A DNA stretch of 64,000 nucleotides from assembly GCA_024114885.1 (NCBI GenBank), contig CP099425.1, positions 2,356,001 to 2,420,000 of the forward strand, written 5' to 3'. The stretch is from Septoria linicola (lineage: Eukaryota; Ascomycota; Dothideomycetes; Mycosphaerellales; Mycosphaerellaceae). Shown here piece by piece: positions 1 through 9,487 of the stretch (position 1 is its first letter; each line of letters opens with the position of its first letter). The notes beneath the pieces were generated by a model. It did not search any database. It was not told the DNA's origin and was given only the letters and a program-made list of their open reading frames with translations. The position numbers and the translations under genes are program-made.

Positions 1-938
1 GATTCTCCAGACGCATCATCTTCTTCATTCACTTCGACCTTTGGGGTCGCTTTCGGCCTCTTCGTAGCTGGCGGCGCTCTGGACTTTGGCTTGATTGGCG
101 TGGACTTCTTGTTGAACGTGGCAAAGACGTTGTCAAGAGAATGAGGACCAGCAGCAGCGCCTGACGTGTACAATTTGTCGTTTGACGACGGTCCATGACG
201 AGATACCACAGAAGTTTCATTCTTCGACTTGCCCGTGTCAGCAGACATTTGTTTCTTCTCGCGCTTCGCTGCTGTCAATTTTGCAGCCTCGCTTTTCGGG
301 GGACGACCGCGTCTTTTCTTCGCCGGAGTAGGATCGGCTTCAGACTGCGTTGCTTCACTGTCAGCTGGCTGTACGCGCTTCCTCTTCTTGCTCGTTTCCG
401 ACTTCTCACGCGTGACCTGTGTTCCTGCTTTGCGCACACGCTCTCTTTTGCTGAGCTCAATATTCTCATCGGCATCAGTACCTTCATCTTTCGAGAGTTG
501 CCTTCGTTTAGCAGGTCTCGCGTGGGACTTTCCACGCTTCCTTTTGCCAACTTGCACCTTGTCCTCGCGGCCTTCATCCTCTCGATCTTTATCCTCAGAC
601 TGATTTCGGGCTCCAATGTCATCGATCGCAAAGGGAGATTGGCTGATTGCTTGATCTCTGTGATTGATCCCATTCTCGACATCGATATGAAGCCCAGTTG
701 CGGCAAATGACTGGTTCCCTTGCCTGGCAGCAAAAGGCATGGGCCTTGAAGGGTCGGCCTCGCCATACTGTCCCTGATTGAGGTTTCGCTTCTGTCGTTC
801 GCCAATGCCCTCGGACACAGCAGCCGCGATAGCCTCTCTGTAGACGCCTGTCCGAAAGTCTTCCAGCAGAGGAAGGCCGTAGTAGTCTCCAGGATGGCAG
901 TAAGTGTTCGGTTGTTCACATGCAGCTCTACGTGGATC
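1..938 (-). CDS. Partial AT-hook protein, frame continuing past the ADA1 stop
   Basis: The minus strand is open from just after the ADA1 TAG (939-941) to the window edge, about 312 codons, in the same phase as ADA1. The translation looks like protein: a tract with YYGLPLLEDFRTGVYREAI (about 855-910), then a long Lys/Arg/Glu-rich disordered region with an AT-hook core KKRRGRPPK (about 290-320), and an acidic stretch at the left edge. AT hooks bind the minor groove of AT-rich DNA, so a chromatin role is inferred. The first in-frame ATG is at 738-740, but the 67 codons upstream also look coding. It could be a separate gene with an upstream start I cannot place, or an extension of ADA1. The 3' end lies outside the window. 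I do not recognise the family. Confidence 0.5.
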
Positions 939-2297
939 CTATCCCGCAGCCAGCAAACAATCGTCCAAAGCTCCCATGACACTGTCGTGATCGTTCTTCG
1001 CGACGCCTTTGAAGTGTCCACAGTCGAATTCCGAGTCAATATCCATGGCGTCCGCATTCTCAGGTCCCGCAGTACCAGACCGTTTGATGCCGTTAGTGAG
1101 ATGTCCTGAGAGACCATTGATGCTCGATTTCGATGACGGGCTCACAGTCGGGTAGTGCTTCAGCATGATCTGCTCATCCAAGAACCGATCCTGTTTGAGG
1201 AAGGAATCTGACAGCCCAAGCCCAAGACGCATGTCTGCCATCCTAAGCGGTTCCCTTTGCGCTTGCATCTGCATCTCGACTGGCAACAGACCACCTGCAT
1301 TCCTTTGCAGAACTCCTCTCTCAGCATCATCCTCCTCCATTCGGAACTGGCGCATAAATTTATGAGTCTGCACACCATCCCTACCAACGGCATTGCTGCG
1401 TGCGTGTGCGAGGAAATGGCTGAGCATTTCTTTGATGTACACTTCGCAAGCCTGCTCGACGAGTTCTGCGCATCCTTGCAGCATGCCTTGTTGGACGCCT
1501 CCCGTCAGGCCTTGCTCGTAACAGATTGGTTCGATCTTGTTCTGCAAGTCATTGAGACCAGGAAACTCCAGCTGTTCACTTGCCAGAGGTTGCGCGTATC
1601 GTCGCTGGATCTCAATGTCGAAATTATTCCTTGCAAGACCAGCTGTTGTGCCTTGTTGATCGTTCTGTCCGTATCCAGCCCCGGGAGGTTTCACAGCCAG
1701 CTCGTTGCCGTAGTCCACGATCTGGCGCAGGCCTTCTTGCTTGGCCACTTTTGGTGCCACATCGCTCACTGCCTTGATCCTTTGCCTGTCCCGTGGATGC
1801 AAGCTCATAATCTCTCGCTTCAGCCTTTCCTCTGCTTTGTCGTTCACACCCCCTCCCGCACCCGAGCTCTTAGCCGTGCTGGAAGGCTTGTCGGTCGCGA
1901 CCACCCATGGCGCAACTTCCGTCGCGGGAGCATCGCGCAATGTGTTCGCGTAGATGGCCGTGACGAGTTGGTTGTGGAGCTGCAGAGTCGAAGTCGTGTT
2001 CTTACTCAGATCGCTAGTCTGGATGGCATTACCGCTCAGCAGTGGCTGAAGCACCCATGACAGCTCCGCCTGGTTCAGTGAGCCGAGCACAAATGCGGTG
2101 ATGGCGGCCTTGTAGTCTGTCCATTGCTCTCCCAGAGCAGTCTTCAGTTGTGCGTAAATGGGCTCGAGATTGATGCGCTCGACCAAGGTCCTGCCCACCG
2201 GGGCCAGGGTTGCGGCACTGATGCCATTTTTGAGAGTGGCCGGTGTGGCTTTGGTGAGTGAGGGCGAGATGGTCAAAGTGAGCTCGGCGGGATTCAT
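939..2297 (-). CDS. ADA1: SAGA complex subunit Ada1/Hfi1
   Basis: Single exon, 452 aa. Residues about 45-95 carry the SAGA-Tad1 signature (LEPIYAQLKTALGEQW followed by FVLGSLNQAELSWVLQPLL), the hallmark of fungal Ada1. Ada1 is a structural core subunit of the SAGA histone acetyltransferase coactivator, acts in the nucleus and has a histone-fold that pairs with Taf12. Downstream come basic and low-complexity regions, and the chain ends in LDDCLLAAG, which resembles the C-terminus I expect for this family. The start is the first ATG, with no competing upstream Met. The frame beyond the TAG stays open for more than 900 bases, so the stop itself deserves checking. Confidence 0.85.
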   Translation of the reverse strand: MNPAELTLTISPSLTKATPATLKNGISAATLAPVGRTLVERINLEPIYAQLKTALGEQWTDYKAAITAFVLGSLNQAELSWVLQPLLSGNAIQTSDLSKNTTSTLQLHNQLVTAIYANTLRDAPATEVAPWVVATDKPSSTAKSSGAGGGVNDKAEERLKREIMSLHPRDRQRIKAVSDVAPKVAKQEGLRQIVDYGNELAVKPPGAGYGQNDQQGTTAGLARNNFDIEIQRRYAQPLASEQLEFPGLNDLQNKIEPICYEQGLTGGVQQGMLQGCAELVEQACEVYIKEMLSHFLAHARSNAVGRDGVQTHKFMRQFRMEEDDAERGVLQRNAGGLLPVEMQMQAQREPLRMADMRLGLGLSDSFLKQDRFLDEQIMLKHYPTVSPSSKSSINGLSGHLTNGIKRSGTAGPENADAMDIDSEFDCGHFKGVAKNDHDSVMGALDDCLLAAG

Positions 2298-2954
2298 GAT
2301 CGCGGTGCCGCATGTGTCGCTCGATTATCGCATGGCTGGCCTGGAATTGACAGCCTCTCGCGTCTGCCGGTTCTGCGCCCGCAAATGGAAGTCGCGTGTC
2401 GTAAGTGGTGGATAATAATGTACAGGTCGCGCGCGAGATGGAGATTCGTCACTCAAATGAGTCAGTGCGCGCCGTATCTGTCGGCCGGACTGCGCAATAA
2501 ATGCAATGCTGTCTGGATATGTGGTGTTAGAGTGTGGAGAGGATGTGACGGTGCGCGGCGCGGCTCTGCGGGAAGCCGGTGTGCTGCATGAAACGAGTTC
2601 ACATTAGGAAAGTGCCAAGGCAGAAGTGAACGATTGACATGGGACAAGAAGCGAATGCAAGATGTGAATGATCATTGAGGTAAGGCATCGCTTGTATGCT
2701 CATACGATGTCACGGTCTGCTATGAAACACGCGTACACATTCTCGTGCTAAGAAAGCTGGCGTCGTGCTGTCAGGTCTTCTCTCCAGAAGCTCATATCCC
2801 TTTCTCTTGTCCGCCTATACTGACTCCTCGCTGGTCATAAGAAGCCAGAACTTTTCAAATTGCCGCTCGAACCCCACTGTGTTCCCTGTGGAGTGTTCAT
2901 ATTCGCTGAATCGCTCGAAAACAGATATGCAATTTACACATGGGAAATCGGTGT
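2298..2954. other. Intergenic, ADA1 promoter and VAC7 3' flank
   Basis: The flanking genes lie head to tail on the minus strand, so this stretch should hold the ADA1 5' region and the VAC7 3' UTR. Only short spurious frames occur. I see no repeat or RNA gene. Confidence 0.6.
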
Positions 2955-5900
2955 TTACTCCACCTCTGCAATCCTGGCTGCGATGGCATCTGCCACTGTC
3001 TGCTCGTCGATACTATCTTCCTCCTCTGGCAGGTCAATCCACTGCCAGTGTTCGGAATGATCGACGGGCGCTGTCTTCATGTTTCCATGACTGTCAAGAT
3101 CCTCCTCAGGATGCACAACAGTCTTTGCTCCGATCGCAACACTCTGTGGTCGAGACGATATTGGCAGTTGGTACTTGATTGTGCCTCGCACTATGAGCTC
3201 GAAAGGATACTGGATGATCTCTTCCCACTTGGCACTGCCACGCGATTCGGTCCCATTTCCGGGCTTTGTCAATCGCAGCTGACCAGAAGAGACATGCTCG
3301 TGCTGCTTAAGCGGAGACGCTTCGAATGACAGTGCTTGATCAAAGTGGAATACCCTGCCCAAAAGAAGAGTCTGCGCATCGTTCTCTGGGTCTGCCTCCG
3401 GCTCTTTATCACCAGGATTATGCCAATGTCCATCTGGATCCTGAATGAGATTGGGGTTTTTATCTTTGTCGCCTGAACCAGATGCGCGAGAGCCATAGCG
3501 CATGTTCCGTGTTGTAGGAGCATCGGGATCAGTAGCATTTGGCATGGTAACGTGCTTACTTTTTGCGAAGATGTTCACATCCAATTCGCTGACGGATATA
3601 CCCATGGTGTTTGGGTTCACCGCGCCGACCAAAAGGTCGAGCATAAGCTCTGTCTCACTGGCTAGCACATTGTGAATCTTGTGCACCTTCACATCGTAGA
3701 GAGGTCGGTTGGAGGCGAAGACAAAGCCAACCGCAGTGACAACCACAAGGATGAGCACGAGTGTCGTGAGAAGACAGCCTCCCCATCTTTTCATGCCGAG
3801 CCAACCCCGCGGCTCCTCATGATCGTAATAGTTGTCCATGGAATGGGTGACACTATTGCTGAACCGGTGTGGATGGTACTGTGATCGCCGCGGAGTCCGC
3901 ACCGTACCATGACCCATAAGTGGCGTGCGCTCGTCATCGGCGGTCTGACCGCCGTCAGCGTCGAAGGCGAAGGACTGTTCCTGCTTCCTGGTGTTGGAGA
4001 AGAAACTGCTCGGGCGGAATTGCATATTTTGAGGACTTCGGGGTGATGTTGGCCTCGATCGTCCTTGTGCAAGGTGGTTGTTGCGGAGCTTCGAAGCTTG
4101 GGTGAAGGGCGAGTCTTGGTCGTGTGATGCAGACTGGTTTGCCGTTCTGCCAAACCTGCCAATGTGTTTTGGAGTGTGCATACGCACTGTACCATTGCTA
4201 CTGTCCGGGCTGTCCATTCCGTATGGGTTTGTAGGATTTGTCGAGAATTTCATGCTTCGCTTGCCTCCAACTCGAGGGCCGTCGAATGGGTCGTTGTAGC
4301 CTCGAATGACGCCTCGTTGCTGGTCGGCCATGCTGTGTGATGAAGTCACGCTCGGTGTTCTTGAATGATGTCGATGGCGTCGCGGCTGCTCCGGGGGATT
4401 CGATTCGTAAACGAATGTCTCGTCAGAGTCGGATGTGTTTGCCTCGTCCACGGCACTTGCCACTCGCGCTTCGAAAAGATCTGCTTTTGACGTGGCTATA
4501 CGCACGGATCTGTTAGAAAGTGTTGCGACAATGCCAGAAGACAAAGCTCGTCAAAGGGGCTGAGGGATGAACGCCGCACGCTGAACAGAAGAAGTGGACT
4601 CGATGGGAGCATCTGAGAGTGCGCGTCTTAGATGAGAAACACCACCCCTCCGTGGTGAATCGATCCAAGGACTGCTAGTCGTCTCCTCCTCCAGATCCTG
4701 ATACTGCGCATAAAGTGACTCGCCAGAGAAACTGCAATAAACACGCGGCAGAAATGCAGAACGAGCATTAGAATACATACCTGTACCTTGATTGACGCTC
4801 CTCGTTTTGGGCACGGCTTTTTTGCGCTCCTTTTTTGGCCGTATCGTCTCGTTGCTCGGCTTGAGTTTGACGGTGCCGCCGCTCTCATTGCGCAGGCCCG
4901 ACCGATCGTTGGCAGGCGCGAGCTGCGATTGTGGAATGGACTGCACGGTCTCTGTCTCGACTGTCATGTTCTGCTTGCCGGCTGCTTGTCGTTCTTTCGC
5001 CGTTGGTCCAATGGAATGGCTCGATTTTTGCTGTGTGTTGGCCTTCTTTGCTGCAGGCGGCTGACTCTGAGTAGTCTGTGAGCTGGTCCCCGTCGACTGT
5101 CGACGCCCGCGCTTATTCGAGTCGCTCTTGTTGCCAGCACTCTCGCTGCCGCTCTCGCCAGGTTGGCTGAGCTTTTCTGTCTCAGATTTCGTCGGCGACC
5201 TCTTGGGTTCTTCGCCCGCGATCTTGGTAAGTGGCTTCAGGTCGGCAGCTGCCTGTACAGCGGCCGGACTCGGTTCCTGCGCATCACTAGAGTTCTCCTG
5301 CACAGTTTCCAGAGTTGACTTGCCGCTAGCTCCTCGTGCCGATGCTTTGGGCGGTGGTGGAGCCTGAAGCTGCACATCTGGTCGTTGGTTGTCAACGCTG
5401 GCTGCTCGAGCGGATGTGGTTGCAGGAGCGTTATTCTGCGGGGTCGCACTCAGAACTTGAATGCTCGGCATTGCTGATGGATCTGGCTTCCTTTGCTGCG
5501 CGGCCGCAGACCCGCGTCGGGAGTTAGGACCAGATGGAGGTGGTGATTTGAGTCGTGGTGACATTGGCCATTGCGGCGTAGTCTCTCCAGAGGCCGCTGC
5601 ACTTTTCTGTGCACGACCTGGTAGCTTAGCCACTGCTTCACTTACTGTAGAGCCTTTTGATTGTAGTTGTGGTACGCTCGATGCCGACAATGCACGCTGT
5701 ATGGCAGCTGCAGATGGTTGAGTCGACAAAGCACTGGGCACCGCTGCTGGCTTGTCCTGACGTATAGGTGAGGCATTTCTCGATGATCTTGGGCTGGCAC
5801 CAGGAGCAGGTGATGCTACGATGGGCGTCAAATTGGTCGATGACGATTTCCTCAAGGTTGGCACCGACGAACCCGACGATGAAGACTGCGTTGGCTGTCT

Positions 5901-6071
5901 CAATTGTGTACTTGACGTTTTCCTCGACGCCGATCCCGTACTTGGCCCGCTGCCATTGCCATTCGTTCCACCATTACTTGGTTCGGCCGTCTCTGCCTGC
6001 CCACTGATGGAGCGAAAGGCTCCTTGACCACTATCTTTGCTCGCCATTGCTCTGTCGACTGATTGTTCCAA
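2955..6071 (-). CDS. VAC7: Vac7-like vacuolar PI(3,5)P2 regulator
   Basis: Two exons: 4781-6071 and 2955-4495, 943 aa. Donor GTATGT at 4780 and acceptor ...CGTATAG at 4496 are both phase 1 and give ...SVNQGTATSKADLFEARVAS, matching the fungal Vac7 pattern; SDSDETFVYESNPPE follows. The N-terminal half is Ser/Pro/Gln-rich and disordered, with RPKKERKK before the junction. One transmembrane segment (CLLTTLVLILVVVTAVGFVF, about residues 671-691) precedes the conserved luminal domain with NPNTMGISVSELDVNIFAKS. Vac7 sits in the vacuolar membrane and activates the Fab1 lipid kinase complex that makes PI(3,5)P2. The 285-base intron is long for this window. Reading through it stays open for about 76 codons to a stop at 4551, so intron retention would yield a 506-aa protein lacking the membrane domain. 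Confidence 0.87.
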
Positions 6072-8009
6072 CTCGAGAGCTCCAAAATGGCAGATACTTC
6101 CTCATCTTCCGTGGGTGATCGCGAGTTGCGTCACAGCAATCCCATCGCGCAAATAAGCTAGTCAAGGATGGAATGAAGTCTGGATCCGGAAACTGAAATT
6201 GTTGTTGTCGATGGTTTGGTCGTGGTCGTATGGGTGGCACGCAAACAGAGACTGGGGTGGTATTGGTACAAGCAACAAGCTCACGAAGGTGACTCTCAGT
6301 GTTTGCAGAGCGACGTCTTGCGATGCCCACAGTTTGCGGAGTCGAGATCCAGGACCTTTTGTCAGGTACTCGCGTCGGTCCCTTACCGGCTCCCAGATCC
6401 GATGCGATGCGATGACGATGGAAACGGAGACGTTTGGTTATGCTTCCGGTAAGTTGTCTTCAGGATGGACGGGTCGACGATGTTGATGATGCGTGTCGCA
6501 AAGTGCAGAAAAGGGAAGGGAGTTGTCCTCGGCACAGCAGACGAGCAGAAGTACGCACAAAACAGCAGCCCAACCGACATGGCATGCTGCGAGTCGCCCA
6601 AGCCAAACAGCAGCCTTGCGCTTGTTTGCACCCGACAGACCGGCTTTAGGGCCTCGAACTGGGCATAGCGCACTCTGAAGGGAATGCGGTCAGTGGCGCT
6701 CAGGCACACTGTGGCCATACGGAGGAGATGCCAACACCAACCTTTTTCGACCGCCCTTCGCCGAAGTGTCTGCTTTTCTTGACAGACGGTTATGTAAAAG
6801 ATGCACGGGCGAGAATACTGTCCATCCCGCAAACGGCTTACGTAGCACACACGACAAAGCATCGGATCTGGTTTTCTTTGACACTGCATTTTCTGCTGCG
6901 TGGTTGAGGTCAGCGCCACAGGTGGACGACGGTACATGTAAGCTGTACTGTGGTACTCCTTGGTACTGGTAAACCCGTCCGTCCTTCGCCGCGGAAGCAA
7001 CTCCTCACATGCAGAAGGAGATGTCGTTCTCGGTACAGTAGGTAGCATCCCTCGTTCCGCGAGATCATTTCGTGCGCAGGTCACACAAGCGCCAGCCAGC
7101 GCTTTCCTTCACACCGCTCTCAGCGAGGAGACAGCAAGGGCACAGTAGTCAGCGGTTTCAGACACATGGCCTATGGCTCCCACGCAATCCGCGCGACTCT
7201 GCCACGTCGAACTTTGCTTCTGCTCTCGCACGGGAGTACGCCACACCTCCTCACTAGCCTCTTCTTCGCAGGCGCAGCGATATGCTCGGCAGTCCACGCT
7301 AGGATGATGAGCTGATGTAGCTCTGTGACGATCTCAACAGAGACAGAACGGCAGAAGAGCTCCAGAGCCGGTTTTGTGCGTCTGATGAATCTGCAGCACA
7401 TGAGCAGCAGCCAGTAGCTGTCCACCCAGCACCTCCTACGGCCAGATGCGGCTCCAATCAGTAGAACCAAGTATGTTGGCACACGTGGGTTTAGGCAATA
7501 ACCGTAAGCAGCACCGCAGCAGGTGACTTGGAACAAGTATTGATGCTTTATCACGCCAATAGCGAGTGCTCGGAGTTCCATAGGCGAATAACGCACACAA
7601 ATATCCTTCGGCAACAGCACCGTAGCCCCACCTCGGACGTGCTGCGAACTCGTTCGAAAGCAAGGAAACCAACACCTCATCGGACCTCGAAAGCTGTTCA
7701 TGTTGTCGTGTACGTCAGTAAGAAGACATAGCTTGCAGAATGCAAGGTCGTTCTCTCTGACCATACGAGGGATATTACAGGGCGCAACGCAGGCATATCA
7801 AGAGCAAACACGACATTGTACGCGGTGTGCTAGGCATCGAGCCAAAGGATGAGGCGTAACCTCCAGCCAGAGTAAGAGCTTGTAGACGCGCAGAGGAAGA
7901 CTCCAACGCACCTAATCCCGCACAACTATGAGCAGCAAACTAGATTGCACAGGCAACAGCCTCTTCACGAACGAATCGTGTATTCTGACCACAGCATAAC
8001 CCTAAGGGG
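6072..8009. other. Long intergenic region
   Basis: It contains the VAC7 5' region. Reading frames of up to 233 codons on the minus strand are rich in Arg, Cys and Ser with no domain, and I treat them as spurious. One copy of a degenerate ~100 bp direct repeat lies near the right end (7704-7811). Confidence 0.5.
7704..7811 (+). repeat. Degenerate direct repeat, copy A
   Basis: This stretch resembles 8550-8640 in the same orientation. Shared blocks include GTGTAYGTCAGT, GCAAGGTC, ATACGAG.GAT, and a 30-base block at 7781-7810 that matches 8611-8640 at 27 of 30 positions. The pair brackets the small gene at 8010-8522. No target duplication or terminal inverted repeat is visible. Confidence 0.6.
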
Positions 8010-8522
8010 TTGGCCTTCACGAGGAGGTCTAATAGTCCTACCCGGAACCACGGCAACTTCAGTCATCTTGGACTCGATCCAACACGACCCCAGATGCAGC
8101 GAGACACAGATCAAGCCGTGGAAGATATCTGGTGCCAAAGACTTCTCACCCTTGGAGCACAATGGTTCGAAAGCCAGCAGAGGTACGAGTGCATCGACGA
8201 CTTCCTGCATGGCGAAGACAACAGCCTGAACGACCAGCCATTGCCCACAGCTATGGAACTGGGTTGGTTCAGTGTCGGGATTGCCTCGAATGGGTTCTGG
8301 GTCGCAGAATATCATCAAAGGCAGAGCCCACGCGATGCAACTGGAAGAGCCTTTCGAGTCGAAGCACGCCAAGTTCAGTTGGCTCGAACGATGGAGGAGA
8401 AGTGCGAGATTCTGCAGCTGATGGGTGCCACTTTCTATAGGTCGATAGATGATTATGATGGATTTGGCTGCTTAAATGCATGGGCCAAGGGTCGTCCGCT
8501 GCTGCCTGATACAGGAAACTAA
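8010..8522 (+). CDS. Small hypothetical protein
   Basis: Open frame of 170 aa. The last two thirds look like a folded soluble protein, with aromatic and acidic residues well spread: QRLLTLGAQWFESQQRYE, then ELGWFSVGIASNGFWVAEY, then EEKCEILQLMGATFYRSIDD. No signal peptide or membrane segment. The first 25 residues look less convincing, and the real start could be the internal Met at MQRDTDQAVED or in an unrecognised upstream exon. It stands alone between two copies of a short direct repeat. No family recognised. Confidence 0.45.
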   Translation: MAFTRRSNSPTRNHGNFSHLGLDPTRPQMQRDTDQAVEDIWCQRLLTLGAQWFESQQRYECIDDFLHGEDNSLNDQPLPTAMELGWFSVGIASNGFWVAEYHQRQSPRDATGRAFRVEARQVQLARTMEEKCEILQLMGATFYRSIDDYDGFGCLNAWAKGRPLLPDTGN

Positions 8523-9487
8523 TCAGTAAAAATTTGCCTACTCCGTCTATCGTGTATGTCAGTGAACCGCAGTATGCAAGGTCAGCCGGTCTATACGAGA
8601 GATGTCGCAAGGCGCAACGCAGGCACACCACGAGCAAACAAGGCATGCATACAGCATGAGCAGAGCCTCGCCGCGAGAACTGGCATCACCTTGCTATATG
8701 TCGCACGTTGTCGTACGCGTAACCCAGCCCTTATGCAGGAAGCCCTGTCTGTGAATAGTCTACTGTCAACCTGTCGTGATGTCGGGAACTAGCATGGAGC
8801 ACAACATATGCAAACAAAGCGAGGAAGCCCGCAACCTCAAACGGATGCATTCTCACCAGATCCATGTATATGCAACGTACGCTGAACGATGAGCACGTCA
8901 CAAAGATCAAGGGTCAACCTCAACGGAATAGCTGGACAAGCCGCTGCACCGTGATTCCATATGCCTCGTGGCAGCTAACATATGTATAATCTACGATAAT
9001 TCCTGCTGGGTTTCTCTCCCACTTGATCCCGCGAGCAATTCCAATCAGGCCATTGCGGCAAACCCAAGCGTTGTCGAGAAAGTCAGAGATCAGAAACATT
9101 CGCTTAATGCTGCTAAACGCTTGACGCTGTTCGCTTCTCCACTGCTCAGCAAAAATGCTCCTTTCAATGTCTTCGTTAGGTCGTTGCGATGTACATGTTC
9201 CATAGTAAGTCGGCCGTGATCTCCTTTCTGTCCCTTTCCTCTGTCGTCCTCCCATTTGTGGCGTTCAATGCGCCCATGTGCCTGTTGATGCTGCGTACTG
9301 GCTCTGCCGTTCGTGTCCGTGCTGTTGAATTTCGTGCGTCGTTGAGTGTTATGATATCGATGAGCGTGATCCGTAATGACCTCCAAGCAAGGGTGCTGCA
9401 AGTGCTGATCTGTTCCGAGACCGTGCAGCAAGGGATGCTCGTGCGGTGAGGCTCTCGTTCCATCCAATAAAGGGCTATGCGAGTTGA
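8523..9487. other. Intergenic, downstream of SWE1
   Basis: It lies between the 3' ends of the plus-strand orphan gene and minus-strand SWE1. Apart from repeat copy B I see nothing that stands out; the frames here have random-looking composition. Confidence 0.5.
8550..8640 (+). repeat. Degenerate direct repeat, copy B
   Basis: Second copy of the 7704-7811 sequence, beginning 27 bases after the stop of the small gene at 8010-8522. It lacks two short internal segments present in copy A. Confidence 0.6.

Noticed and set aside
195..710. 171-codon plus-strand frame near the left edge
   Set aside because: It is the antisense shadow of the AT-hook frame on the minus strand; its Phe/Leu/Ser/Arg-rich content follows from that.
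4732..4780. 49-base canonical-looking VAC7 intron (GTATGT, CTAAT, TTGCAG)
   Set aside because: Removing it shifts the frame to an early stop; the 285-base intron sharing the donor gives the expected Vac7 junction.
6383..7084. 233-codon minus-strand open frame
   Set aside because: Composition is rich in Cys, Arg and Ser with no domain or splice logic; it looks like chance in GC-balanced DNA.
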